NCBI GenBank assembly: GCA_002162955.1
Contig: MABD01000018.1
Location: 124,001-188,000 of the forward strand
DNA: 64,000 bases
Origin: Gammaproteobacteria bacterium 45_16_T64
Lineage (GTDB): Bacteria; Pseudomonadota; Gammaproteobacteria; Pseudomonadales; Ketobacteraceae
Direction: 5' to 3'
Shown: piece after piece, positions 17,701-26,250 of the stretch
Layout of the letters: the number at the start of each line of letters is the position of its first letter
How positions within the stretch are numbered: position 1 is the first letter of the stretch
Notes under the pieces: model-generated
What the model saw: the letters and a program-made list of their open reading frames with translations, nothing else
The model's database searches: none
What the model was told of the DNA's origin: nothing
Program-made: the position numbers and the translations under genes

Positions 17701-18308
17701 CTATCAACCACTTTATGAGAGTCTTGTGTCGTATACCGACCTGCGGTATCGATAATGACGGCCTCATTCGTAAACCACCAATCGCAGTTTCGAGTTCCAC
17801 CAATGCCACCAATCGCACCTTTACCCAATTGGTCCGACAAAGGGAATTCTAACCCAGAGTTAACCAATGCTGTAGTTTTACCCGATCCTGGAGGCCCAAT
17901 CACGATGTACCACGGAAGATCATACAGCGCTTTGCTGCCGTTTTTTTGCTTAAACTTGGTTTTCTTCAGGACCGACAACGCTTCTGTAAAACGTTTTTGT
18001 AATACGGCCACTTCTTCACCACCACCGTCCCCGGCCGGAGCAGCATCACTCTCAAGGCCCTGCACATCGCTTAGCAGTTTGTTGTTTCTTTGCTTGTTTC
18101 TCCAAACACCCCAGAGGCTCATCAGCCCCCACAACACAAAAATACTAACAATTGCGATAAGTCGAGACACCTCTGTTCCTAGCGGCGCGTAATTATCCTC
18201 GCCAAATCGAAACAAAGGCCCCCCAAACCAAATCAATACGGACAAAGCCAATAGCCCGATAAAAGTAAGCACACGCTTATCGGTGAAAAATGCAGCAATA
18301 CGTTTCAT
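14781..18308 (-). CDS. tssM: T6SS membrane-complex protein TssM (IcmF/VasK)
   Basis: A 1175-residue inner-membrane protein, normal length. TssM spans the periplasm and, with TssJ and TssL, forms the trans-envelope channel. Seen: two N-terminal membrane helices (about 13-30 and 45-66), a cytoplasmic NTPase-like domain with an intact Walker A (GPPGSGKTT, residues 138-146), WFTNEAVIIDTAGRYTTQD, a third membrane helix (about 453-470) and a large periplasmic part ending in the TssJ-binding beta domain. The conserved Walker A suggests the ATPase-type subgroup. It is preceded by tssL (60-base gap) and followed by tagF. Confidence 0.96.
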   Translation of the reverse strand: MKRIAAFFTDKRVLTFIGLLALSVLIWFGGPLFRFGEDNYAPLGTEVSRLIAIVSIFVLWGLMSLWGVWRNKQRNNKLLSDVQGLESDAAPAGDGGGEEVAVLQKRFTEALSVLKKTKFKQKNGSKALYDLPWYIVIGPPGSGKTTALVNSGLEFPLSDQLGKGAIGGIGGTRNCDWWFTNEAVIIDTAGRYTTQDSHKVVDSKAWQGFLSLLVRHRKRRPINGAIIAISIQDILTQTSDERVYHARTIRSRIDELVESLGINFPIYVMFTKCDLVAGFSEFFEELGIEQREQVWGMTLPLPDEGKPQAFDTKLFQHKYSELLSRLQPKVLDRVHRERDAKRRAAIYNFPNQFETMRSPIEDFLAQTFGLNRFQEQPLLRGVYFSSGTQEGTPIDRMMSSVVSNFGLPPEVASLTPGQGKAFFINRLFKNIIFPEAEMVGSNRQYEQLLKWMRRGAFGGLAVMFVVSIIVWTAAYSRNQTFLEQVAGHIDRYQDFASNIREDNHDLRLVIPALQELKRASEIYDQESLPWLAGLGLHDSRVDKAAKKTYLEQLQALLLPRIDWRFQQYLNAAKSTDPELHESLLAYLMLGDSDKLDPAILKGWLLRDWENQFRGQDEVQQVLTVHLDTLLENPMTPVVLNPQALDRGRSALRQVPVAGRIYNRIKSDPSYSRVVDLRGLLGDSTRTVFANKKNAKLFSMPYMFTKEGYKTVDLSKDSPIIKEMFSDRWILGDEADAVYNNNELGKISERIRSLYMAEYIDRWSSFVNGMSVNAFSDLQQSRRILALLADPVYSPILAVLNVTAENTELSPKIPKVKIKNKKAGAIASFFSGDGNSGDGGVFKQTPVDKHFREINLLSEAQEGVPTRISGTMLTLRNVQAYLDEINLAPNAAEAAYNAAKGRMTGAGGDVIKQLRIDASSLPTSVQRWLFTVADETWRLVLLNAKAHVNKEWNTQVYRRYVSALSNRYPLYENAVDELAVFDFSEYFKPEGVHDRFVQEYITPFVDVNDSWTVKRLDGRGLAISGNSIDQMRRAVQIKTMLFASNPTAPGFSFKVKPYRMDSSVRKFDLSFGDQRLRYTHGPKISKSVNWPGDGGTNVRMIFEDLNDSIKRVTYDGPWAFFRLMDESTVSQTRRSNVYHVTFATLGRNATWQVTAKSINNPFQSKAISRYRCPEAL

Positions 18309-18368
18309 GAATTCCCTCTAGATACGAATTCGTCAGTTAAAAAGCGGACGGGTGTGGCGCTAAGAAGC

Positions 18369-19265
18369 CTATGGCTTTTCCGTCTCTGCGTCTTTTTCTT
18401 CTAGTTCAAGAAATTGTTCATACAGTGGTGTCGATGTGTTGTATAAAGCAAAACGATACCCTGAATAGGTCAACAACATCACAGCGCCAACACAAGCAGC
18501 AACAACCCAAAGCGGAATGTAATGGACCATGGAGGACAACCTACCCTCGACTTGACGCCAATCAAGGGACAAATCAGCCTCAGGCTGCCCTCGAAAACGT
18601 CGAATAGCATGATACAGATCATCTCGTATACTATCTAATTGATCACGTCCTCTATCCTGTACACGATACTTGCCTTCGAAGCCAAAACTGATCAACAGAT
18701 ACAGCAACTCCAACACATGTAAGTTCTCTCCAGGAGATTGCTTCATTCGATCAAGAATAAGGAAAAACTTCTCCCCTCCTGCGGTTTCGTTATGAAATGC
18801 GCTCAATAGTGTTTTTTGCCCCCAAGCACTGTTGGCACCCCATGGCGTATTCAGTACTACCTCATCAAGAACAGCACAAATACAATAGCGCGATGCGAGC
18901 ACAACCTCGGGACGCCCGCCTTCTTGTTTAAGTCTCGCCTCAAATTGCTTCAGCTCCTGAGATATCTGATTAAACAACCCTGATACATTCGCATGAGATG
19001 CTGTGTTGCGTAATTTAGCCATTAAACTCAACAGCGTAGAAGCCGCATTTACCACAGGGTTTAGCCCGTCAAACACGTCAATTCGAGTGGACGTCTGATG
19101 CCCCATCATTGGCGGAGGAGTATGTTGGTATGGCGTCGATGGCGGTGGTGGTGGTGCAGCCGGCGGCGCTCCAGCAGGAGGCGGCGCAGGTGCAGGGCCT
19201 CTGCCTCCTGGGTTAGGCCGAATAGGGCCTGAACTTTGTATCAGGGTACGATCATCATCTGACAT
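18369..19265 (-). CDS. tssL: T6SS membrane-complex protein TssL (DotU/IcmH), proline-rich N-terminus
   Basis: A 298-residue DotU-family protein. A disordered N-terminal tail (residues about 14-48) is rich in Pro, Ala and Gly; then the cytoplasmic hook-shaped helical domain (ASTLLSLMAKLRNTAS, YCICAVLDEVVLNTPWGANS, LLYLLISFGFEGKYRV) and a single C-terminal membrane helix (about 253-275). There is no peptidoglycan-binding OmpA domain, so cell-wall anchoring must come from another protein. TssL contacts TssM, TssK and TssE. It sits between tssK and tssM. Confidence 0.95.
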   Translation of the reverse strand: MSDDDRTLIQSSGPIRPNPGGRGPAPAPPPAGAPPAAPPPPPSTPYQHTPPPMMGHQTSTRIDVFDGLNPVVNAASTLLSLMAKLRNTASHANVSGLFNQISQELKQFEARLKQEGGRPEVVLASRYCICAVLDEVVLNTPWGANSAWGQKTLLSAFHNETAGGEKFFLILDRMKQSPGENLHVLELLYLLISFGFEGKYRVQDRGRDQLDSIRDDLYHAIRRFRGQPEADLSLDWRQVEGRLSSMVHYIPLWVVAACVGAVMLLTYSGYRFALYNTSTPLYEQFLELEEKDAETEKP

Positions 19266-19345
19266 AGCTAATCTCTTTGTGCAAACCCGTTAACGACATG
19301 AGTGCGGCTCTTATGATCACACCTCTTGCAGCCGTATCGCTCTAG

Positions 19346-20680
19346 TTATTCTCTTACTGCCCAAAATTCAATTTCTAGGCTGGGGAAATCCCCTCCGACA
19401 TGAACAGCAAAACCACCTGATTGCTGAAGGTCGCGCCAATACTCACTACTTCGATCAAGTTCAAAATACGTATACCCAGCATGATACGGGATCTGCCTCG
19501 GTGCAACAGGTAATGCACGTAAGCCAATGCCAGCCAGTTGAGCATTGACCAATTGGCGTATTTTCTCTACCGGACCAATTTTAATTTGCGCAGGAAAGCG
19601 CGAGCGCAACTCATCATCAGGTAAATCACTCTTAACCGCCAACACAAAGGTTGCTGTATTAACCAAAGAGCGATCATTGATGGGCGACACACGTATACCG
19701 TACTTTCGTTCCGCAAGCTCAAGGGAAACAGCGGTCTGCTCAAGAACCATACTTAAGTTCTGACGCAATGACTGCAACACCAATACATAGGTCTCTTGCA
19801 GCTGGTCATGCAAATAATGTGCGAATTCAGCCGGCCGCTTACTTCTCGAGGTAAACGTCGATAGCTCCCCTGCCATTTGCACTAATTCTGTATATAGCGC
19901 TAAAGGGTGGAGATTCTTTATTGTCGAAAGATGTATCGTTAATGGCTCTAATCGATTCACCAATTGCAACAACATATAGTCAGCAACTTCAGCCGATCCA
20001 GCCCTCCCACTATCCGCTAATCGAGACCCCAGTGCCTCGCCTCGGTGGTGTAACAAGCCGACAAGCTCAGATAAAAAACCACTCAATCGAGCGGTTGCTT
20101 TAATATCCACGCAACTCACAATGTACTGGTCGTCCAATATAACTTGCTTATCTTCTCGACTTTCGATAATCCGGCAAACGCCCAGGCAAGCATATCCAGA
20201 AAGGTCTTCGGATTCTCGCAGCAGCTTCAGCTGTAATGCCCCCAATTGAATCTGCTGAAGATCACCGCTGTTATCGGCAGCATCACGCACATCAGAATCC
20301 GCCGAATGGTACCGAGCAAGCCCCTGTGGATTCTCTCCCATGGTGACATCCAGAGAACCAGCACGACGTAAGGGAATCGCCAAATAGACCATTTCATTAT
20401 GAACATTCTCAGGAATATCAATGATATCTGGTGCATTATCTTCTTGTGGCAGATTAAAGGGCGTGCCATCAGGAAGAACCCCGCTCGCAGAGCGCAATGA
20501 GATCTTACCCACTTTAAGGAGATCTTGATCTACCGAGATTTCTTGAAATCCCCAACCGTAATTGTCTACCGCGTTGCATCTCGCATCAACAATACGTTCG
20601 AAATATCGATCCTGCTGTTGAAAGTGCTGCGGCCGTAAAAACATACCTTCAGACCAGACAACTTTATTGCTCTGGGACAT
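19346..20680 (-). CDS. tssK: T6SS baseplate adaptor TssK
   Basis: A 444-residue protein matching TssK over its full length: start KVVWSEGMFLRPQHFQQQDR (family signature), LLHHRGEALGSRL, LHPLALYTELVQMAGELSTF, and the C-terminal head domain with YTYFELDRSSEYW. TssK trimers link the baseplate to the TssJLM membrane complex and descend from phage receptor-binding proteins. AAAGGATATAG lies just before the ATG. Flanked by tssJ (18 bases) and tssL (80 bases). No deviation from the family seen. Confidence 0.97.
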   Translation of the reverse strand: MSQSNKVVWSEGMFLRPQHFQQQDRYFERIVDARCNAVDNYGWGFQEISVDQDLLKVGKISLRSASGVLPDGTPFNLPQEDNAPDIIDIPENVHNEMVYLAIPLRRAGSLDVTMGENPQGLARYHSADSDVRDAADNSGDLQQIQLGALQLKLLRESEDLSGYACLGVCRIIESREDKQVILDDQYIVSCVDIKATARLSGFLSELVGLLHHRGEALGSRLADSGRAGSAEVADYMLLQLVNRLEPLTIHLSTIKNLHPLALYTELVQMAGELSTFTSRSKRPAEFAHYLHDQLQETYVLVLQSLRQNLSMVLEQTAVSLELAERKYGIRVSPINDRSLVNTATFVLAVKSDLPDDELRSRFPAQIKIGPVEKIRQLVNAQLAGIGLRALPVAPRQIPYHAGYTYFELDRSSEYWRDLQQSGGFAVHVGGDFPSLEIEFWAVRE

Positions 20681-20698
20681 TACCCTATATCCTTTTTA

Positions 20699-21202
20699 TT
20701 ATTCGTCTTCAGGCTTTTCGCCATCACCGACTTTCAATTTCGTCTTATTGATCCAAATGATTTTATTGGTCGTTCTATTGGGCTCAATGGCAAACACTAC
20801 GCGAGCCTGAGCATTTTCATACTGAATAAACTCACCTAACAACCCGATATACTTCACTTCTGGGGAAAGTTTGAACGTTTCTGTACGATTGAGACCCGGA
20901 GTCAATTCTCGCAACCGATGTTCGGCAATAAGATCAGCACCCAAACGCTCTTTGCTCTCTTCAAAAAGATCGATAAAGTCTTCAGCCAAGAATTGACGAG
21001 AATCCTTCAATTCATATACGCGCACTACTAGAGGTGACGCACGCCCATTGTCGTCCGGATTGATTTTAGGCCAAACTTGAAAGTCCACCACTGCTTCTGT
21101 ATCTAGATTGAGCATTTTTGCTGTCGTACTGCAACCAGCACCTAGTAATACAGCAATTAAGACAATCGCAACTTTCCCCAACTGCATCCCACGATCAAAC
21201 AT
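20699..21202 (-). CDS. tssJ: T6SS outer-membrane lipoprotein TssJ
   Basis: A 167-residue lipoprotein. The signal peptide ends VLLGAGC (lipobox Gly-Ala-Gly-Cys), and the transthyretin-like domain follows: DFQVWPKINPDDNGRASPLV, VRVYELKDSRQFLAEDF, DLFEESKERLGADLI, and FKLSPEVKYIGLLGEF. TssJ sits in the outer membrane, faces the periplasm and binds the C-terminus of TssM. Strong ribosome site (AGGAGGT). Located between tagH and tssK. Confidence 0.95.
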   Translation of the reverse strand: MFDRGMQLGKVAIVLIAVLLGAGCSTTAKMLNLDTEAVVDFQVWPKINPDDNGRASPLVVRVYELKDSRQFLAEDFIDLFEESKERLGADLIAEHRLRELTPGLNRTETFKLSPEVKYIGLLGEFIQYENAQARVVFAIEPNRTTNKIIWINKTKLKVGDGEKPEDE

Positions 21203-21222
21203 CCAAAACCTCCTATTTATGA

Positions 21223-22995
21223 CTATCTATCTTTATTTCTAGCGGTGGCAAGCGTATTCATTTGCTGCTCGTATGCTTCGGCAAAATCTTCCCCAAACAG
21301 ATCCTGAAAAGCATCTTCCATATTATTTGCCAAATCTTTGTAAAACTCTGCGTAAGATTCCCAATACTTTGCACTTTTTCCCTTCATCAAGCCACCTTTG
21401 CTCTGCTGCTTATCGAATCGCATCGAGAGATTGCTCGGGTCAAATTGCTTCATCATGGAATTAAATGCTTCCCGCATCCCCGCAATAACGGCTATTTGAT
21501 GATCAGCTATATCCTGAAAACCGTGGCGCACTGCCAACACGCCGGGAAGGTATGCGTTGCTTTGCGCCGTAAACATATTCTTCAATGCTTCTTCAACATT
21601 GGGTGAAAACTTGAGCGGGTTATTTTCCGCCGCTTGAATGAGGGTGACGTTCATTCTAAACTCGTTCTTGATGGCATTTCGTGCACCCAATACAGCCATC
21701 AACCCTCTCGTCGACTCAACTGTAATATCCGCTATCAACTGGTTAAAGTTAGCTTTTTGCTCGTCATCAACTTGCGCAGGATCAAGACCCAGCGCTTCGA
21801 TCAATTCATCTGTATTTGACGATGCACCCGCACTTGCCTTATTTGTTGGTTGAACACTCGCAGGGGCACTCGCTTTCTTCTCGCTCTTAATCGTTGCCTT
21901 CGCTGGTGTCGGAATCGGCGCAGCTTTTTTCTCAACAACCTCTTTTGGTGGCGCTACAGGTGCTGCGGCCGCTATCGGTGTAGGCGTGTCATCAAGGCCT
22001 AGAAAAGCATCTAATTCATTAGTTTCCTGTTGCGCGACATCTTGAGCGTCTTGTTGCGCACCAGGAAGCTCCACATCGGCTGATAACAAGGATTCAATTT
22101 CATCAAGAATTTGACCTTTTTCAGCATCGCTGGTCATTGCAGAAGGCGCGGCAGAAATCACTGCTGGAGGTGGCTCGACAACAGGAGCTGCTGGGGTTGG
22201 CTTTACCACTGGCGCCGGCGGAGGCGGAGCAGCAGCCAGAATTGGCATATCACTGGCGCTATCAAGGTCATCTCCGCCGAGTAAGTCGTCAATATCCCAA
22301 TCATCAGGAATAGATTGTGCTGAAACCGGTGTTACGGGCTCTGGCGCTACTTCTACGGGAGCAACGGGAAGAGGAGCCAGAGGAGCGTCATTATCGCTCA
22401 CTGACGGCGGTAACGAAAAGGCCTGTTCGATCGGCAATGCATTATCAGGTTGACTTGAACCCAGCCAATCTTCATCAGGAATCCCCCCGTTACCAGAGCT
22501 CCCGACGCCTACGCTTGAGGTTGCTTTATCCAATGCTGCTAAGGGGTCAAGCTCTTCAGATTCAGACAGAAGGTCAGCCCCTCCCGCAGTATCCACGATA
22601 TTAAAATCGCTAGCAGGCTTAGGATCTAACCATTGGTCAAAGTCATTGAGATTCATATTATCGGCAACCGGTGACTCTTCTAAGTCGACGGTTAATTCGT
22701 ACTCACCAAAATACAGCCTATCACCCTGAGTCAGCGCCACTTGGTTTCCAGTGCCCAACGCTTCATCGGTATTATTGTGATATACACCATTTGTACTGGT
22801 ATCAACTAAGTAAAACTGATTACCTTCGCAACGAATACTTGCATGACGAGAAGATACAAACCGTTCAGGGTCCGGTAATTGCCAATTATTCTCAGCATTG
22901 CGGCCGATAGTTCCACCGGCAACGTCAAAAGTCATGCGTGTTTGCGCTAGTTCAACTCCCTGCGGCTGGCGTACAATTGTGAGTACCAATGACAT
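21223..22995 (-). CDS. tagH: T6SS FHA-domain protein TagH
   Basis: A 590-residue protein: an N-terminal FHA domain (residues about 20-105; TIGRNAENNWQLPDPERFVS, SSRHASIRC and NGVYHNN are the phosphothreonine-binding loops), a long low-complexity linker rich in Ala, Pro, Val and Asp (about 115-390), and a C-terminal VasC/ImpI-type domain (about 395-590; LMAVLGARNAIKNEFRMNVT, WESYAEFYKDLANNMEDAF). FHA proteins read phosphothreonine and switch on T6SS assembly when the kinase is active. It is the first gene of the tagH-tssJ-tssK-tssL-tssM-tagF-pppA operon and divergent from the lipoprotein hydrolase at 23120, so one promoter region may serve both. Confidence 0.94.
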   Translation of the reverse strand: MSLVLTIVRQPQGVELAQTRMTFDVAGGTIGRNAENNWQLPDPERFVSSRHASIRCEGNQFYLVDTSTNGVYHNNTDEALGTGNQVALTQGDRLYFGEYELTVDLEESPVADNMNLNDFDQWLDPKPASDFNIVDTAGGADLLSESEELDPLAALDKATSSVGVGSSGNGGIPDEDWLGSSQPDNALPIEQAFSLPPSVSDNDAPLAPLPVAPVEVAPEPVTPVSAQSIPDDWDIDDLLGGDDLDSASDMPILAAAPPPPAPVVKPTPAAPVVEPPPAVISAAPSAMTSDAEKGQILDEIESLLSADVELPGAQQDAQDVAQQETNELDAFLGLDDTPTPIAAAAPVAPPKEVVEKKAAPIPTPAKATIKSEKKASAPASVQPTNKASAGASSNTDELIEALGLDPAQVDDEQKANFNQLIADITVESTRGLMAVLGARNAIKNEFRMNVTLIQAAENNPLKFSPNVEEALKNMFTAQSNAYLPGVLAVRHGFQDIADHQIAVIAGMREAFNSMMKQFDPSNLSMRFDKQQSKGGLMKGKSAKYWESYAEFYKDLANNMEDAFQDLFGEDFAEAYEQQMNTLATARNKDR

Positions 22996-23119
22996 ATATA
23001 ATTCTCGTTGTCTTAATAGGGTAATTCCGATTTACTAATATTACCTTTGAGTTGGCATTCAACCAACTTTTTATCACAATAAATCAACAGCTTCCTTGAA
23101 CCAACGAAAGCAATTCATC

Positions 23120-23962
23120 ATGAAAAAACGTCAGCGCCTATTTTATCGTACAATTTGCCTCATTCTGTGTGGAGCCTTGCTTAGTTGTAGCTCCACCCCA
23201 TACGAACAAAATGTAGCCAAAGACTACAAAGCCAACCTCCAAACGGTTTCTGGTAACCCGTTCATCCATAAAGTGTATGTCAACCCAGCCGCTTTTACCG
23301 ATCAAACTGATGAAAGAAAACAGCGTTTTCTTCATGTTTATGTCGGCGGTGACGGACGACCATATGTAAATGGCAAATTTACCCTTAATCCAACGCCACT
23401 CAATCCATTGTTGCTTGGGTTGATGGAGCAAGATTCCCAGCCCGCAATCTATCTCGGGCGCCCGTGCTACTTCAACCCAGAGGACAGCCAATGTGACCCA
23501 ACCTGGTGGACACTTCGACGCTACAGCGAAAAAGTCGTCAATAGCATGATCAGTGCCCTCTCCAACTACAGTAAGCACTACGATCATATCGTACTGGTCG
23601 GCTATAGCGGCGGTGGCGCGCTTGCCATGCTTATGGCCGAAAAGATACCCAAAGTACGAATACTGGTGACTGTCGCGGGTAATTTGGATATTTTCGAGTG
23701 GACCACGTATCACCAATACACGCCATTAATGGAGTCTATCAATCCCGCTGAGCAGCCTCCATTAAGAAACAACATCATCCAACTCCACTATGCTGGGGAA
23801 GATGATGACAATATCAAAGCAGATTGGATCAAAACGGTCTCCGAAAAACAAAAACGCGCCGAATTCCACCTGATCGAGGAAGCAGACCATACATGCTGTT
23901 GGAGCGAGTTATGGCCCGGTGTCCTCGAAAAAGTTAAGTCATATGAATCATTTGTAGACTAA
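23120..23962 (+). CDS. Lipoprotein alpha/beta hydrolase next to T6SS genes
   Basis: A 280-residue lipoprotein if started at the ATG at 23120; an upstream in-frame TTG (23096) seems unlikely. The signal peptide ends LCGALLSC. The fold is an alpha/beta hydrolase: nucleophile Ser in VLVGYSGGGALAM, probable acid in YAGEDDDNIKADW, His in EEADHTCCW, so the triad looks complete. LHVYVGGDGRPY near the N-terminus and CYFNPEDSQCDPTWW (possible disulfide) are further landmarks. Relatives are esterases or lipases of unknown substrate. It is divergent from tagH and co-oriented with the caspase-fold gene, so a link to the T6SS is suggested by position; no immunity or effector marker is visible. Confidence 0.75.
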   Translation: MKKRQRLFYRTICLILCGALLSCSSTPYEQNVAKDYKANLQTVSGNPFIHKVYVNPAAFTDQTDERKQRFLHVYVGGDGRPYVNGKFTLNPTPLNPLLLGLMEQDSQPAIYLGRPCYFNPEDSQCDPTWWTLRRYSEKVVNSMISALSNYSKHYDHIVLVGYSGGGALAMLMAEKIPKVRILVTVAGNLDIFEWTTYHQYTPLMESINPAEQPPLRNNIIQLHYAGEDDDNIKADWIKTVSEKQKRAEFHLIEEADHTCCWSELWPGVLEKVKSYESFVD

Positions 23963-24126
23963 GCTGCTCAACGAGGGTCAGATTACAGCGCTCGATGGTA
24001 AGCTGCTGCAAATTTTACCCATCTAAAATGTGCATTATTCACCATTATTACCGGCCCAGTGTTTATATACTGGGTGGTAACGTTAAGGTCACACAGATAC
24101 ATCTGGCAGGTACACAAGGTAGAATC

Positions 24127-26178
24127 ATGAGGTTATCCATTATGAACACTAACGCACTCCGTGCTTTTCTCACCGGTAGCATCGCATTCAGCATTACCCT
24201 GTTGGCTGGCTGCGCCATCAATGGCAGCACCGACATCCCCAAGGAAGCCTCTCGCAATGCAGATGACCTGTTAATCATTGACTGCCTGCTACCTGGACAA
24301 GTTAGGAAGCTAGGCAGCTTTTCAACCTATATCACAGCGCGCCGCCCCATTAAGACGTCAGCGTCAGATTGTGAAATCCGCGGTGGCGAATATGTCGCCT
24401 TTGATCGCGCAGATTACGCTACAGCGTTGAAAATTTGGCTTCCCGTCGCCCAATCAGGTGACCCCGAAGCGCAAACCTATGTCGGTGAAATATTTGAGAA
24501 AGGCTTAGGGTTGCAACCCGATTATGCGCTTGCCGTACAGTGGTATGAAAAGGCAGCAGAGCAGAACTTCTCTCGTGCACAGATTAACCTTGGTAACCTT
24601 TACGAAAAAGGCCTAGGGGTAACCCAAGACAAGGCAATCGCGCTTAATTGGTATAGACGAGCATCCGGCATGAAGAATGATGACCTTCTCTATGCCTCAA
24701 CAGTAGAAATCAACTCAAATGCGCAAAAAGAACTCGATGCGCTGAAGGACGTAGTTCGCACCAAGAACCAGCAATTAGAATCGATGCAATCTCGACTCGC
24801 TCGCACACAGAAGCAACTTAAAGACGGCAAGCATGCCCTCGTTGCCGCAGAGAAGAGTCAAAAAGAAAAGGAACTCGAGCTATTTGCCCAAGAATCAAAA
24901 GCCATTCACGAGCAAAGCAGAGAAACTATCAAAGCCTTACGCTTAGCGCTGTCTAAGGCTAAAGCCAACGTTGCCGCGCAAAAATCCCAACTCGCCACAC
25001 TCAGCTATGATGCAGAAAGCATGTCCAATGAGATTGAATCAACCACAGAAGACGTGAACCAACAGCAAATGCTGGTTGCTTCAAATGGGCAAGCTCCGTC
25101 AATTGAAATTATCGACCCACCAATGGCATTAATGCGTGGCATTCCAACAATTCGCTTACGTTCTGGCACCAAAGAAAAAGAGATTGTCGGCAAGATTAAA
25201 GCACCCGAAGGCCTAAAAAACTTCAAAGTGAACGGCAGAGCCACCCAAGTTGATGATTACAGCTTGTTCTGGGTAAACGTTCCTGTTAAGTCCGTGCGCA
25301 CCACAGTAAAACTAGAAGCAACGGATAAGAAAGGTCGAGTCGTGAGTTTTGACTTTTCACTCGTCACCGCCAAGAAGCAATTGGCCAGCTCAACTCAAGA
25401 GTCTCGCTCTGCACCACTTCGTACCAATAAAGACCTAGACTTGGGCAAATATCATGCACTTGTGATCGGTAACAATCGTTATGCCTACTACCCAGACCTA
25501 GAAACACCCAAGAACGACGTTACCGAAGCAGAAGAACTGCTGCGAACCAAGTTTGGGTTTGAGACAACCACCCTTCTTAACGCAACGCGTTATGACATTT
25601 TATCTGCACTAAATACACTGCGTTCAAAGCTAACACCTAAGGATAATTTACTCATCTATTACGCCGGTCACGGTGAACTGGATGATGTAAATAGCCGAGG
25701 CTATTGGCTGCCGGTTGATGCAGAGCCAGGCAATACAGCCAACTGGATTTCAAATGTATCCATCTCAGATATTCTAAACACCATGCCAGCCAAGCATGTA
25801 TTGGTAGTCGCTGACTCTTGTTATGCAGGAACGCTCTCCATGGCGTCTGTACCGAGGATTAACGAAGCGATGACAGATGAGGCCCACGGTGAATGGGTAG
25901 AAATAATGTCCAGGGCACGTGCTAGAACAGTATTGACATCCGGCGGGATCGCCCCGGTACTGGATGGCGGCGGCAGCGGTCATTCTGTATTCTCTCAAGC
26001 ATTCCTAGAAACATTGAACAAGATTGAGGGCGTTACCGAAGGGCACGCTATCTACCGGGATGTGCTAGGTAAAGTCCGACGTAGAGCGCTAGAATTAAAC
26101 CATGAACAGGTACCCGAATACGCTCCAGCCCGATTCGCAGGACATGAAGCTGGTGAGTTTTTCTTTCAGTCAATCTAA
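24127..26178 (+). CDS. Lipoprotein with Sel1 repeats, coiled coil and caspase-fold (C14) domain
   Basis: A 683-residue protein started at 24127 (ATG at 24142 also possible); only this region gives a signal peptide and lipobox (ITLLAGC). Order: N-terminal part, two Sel1/TPR repeats (YVGEIFEKGLGLQPDYALAV, then LGNLYEKGLGVTQDKAIALN), a coiled coil of about 110 residues rich in Lys, Glu and Gln, a beta-rich module (SIEIIDPPMALMRGIPTIRL), and a C-terminal peptidase C14/caspase domain. The catalytic pair is present: His515 in LLIYYAGHGELDD and Cys565 in VVADSCYAGTLSM. The lipoprotein signal means the caspase acts outside the cytoplasm. It lies 164 bases after the hydrolase and before the acidic-Thr-motif gene. 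Substrate unknown; protein-protein platform plus protease is the likely design. Confidence 0.87.
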   Translation: MRLSIMNTNALRAFLTGSIAFSITLLAGCAINGSTDIPKEASRNADDLLIIDCLLPGQVRKLGSFSTYITARRPIKTSASDCEIRGGEYVAFDRADYATALKIWLPVAQSGDPEAQTYVGEIFEKGLGLQPDYALAVQWYEKAAEQNFSRAQINLGNLYEKGLGVTQDKAIALNWYRRASGMKNDDLLYASTVEINSNAQKELDALKDVVRTKNQQLESMQSRLARTQKQLKDGKHALVAAEKSQKEKELELFAQESKAIHEQSRETIKALRLALSKAKANVAAQKSQLATLSYDAESMSNEIESTTEDVNQQQMLVASNGQAPSIEIIDPPMALMRGIPTIRLRSGTKEKEIVGKIKAPEGLKNFKVNGRATQVDDYSLFWVNVPVKSVRTTVKLEATDKKGRVVSFDFSLVTAKKQLASSTQESRSAPLRTNKDLDLGKYHALVIGNNRYAYYPDLETPKNDVTEAEELLRTKFGFETTTLLNATRYDILSALNTLRSKLTPKDNLLIYYAGHGELDDVNSRGYWLPVDAEPGNTANWISNVSISDILNTMPAKHVLVVADSCYAGTLSMASVPRINEAMTDEAHGEWVEIMSRARARTVLTSGGIAPVLDGGGSGHSVFSQAFLETLNKIEGVTEGHAIYRDVLGKVRRRALELNHEQVPEYAPARFAGHEAGEFFFQSI

Positions 26179-26209
26179 CCAATTGATACTATAACCGTAT
26201 TTCGCAAAT

Positions 26210-26231
26210 AGGCGCCTATCTCGGCGCCTTT
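26210..26231 (+). terminator. Hairpin after caspase gene
   Basis: AGGCGCC, loop TATCTC, GGCGCCT, then TT: a 7-bp GC-rich stem with a short T-run. It lies between the caspase stop and the next start, so it may only partly stop transcription. Confidence 0.45.
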
Positions 26232-26250
26232 ACTATATGGTTATTAAGCA

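Noticed and set aside
23138-23716. A 192-residue frame on the minus strand
   Set aside because: It lies wholly inside the lipoprotein hydrolase gene, which has a lipobox and catalytic motifs; the reverse frame has none.
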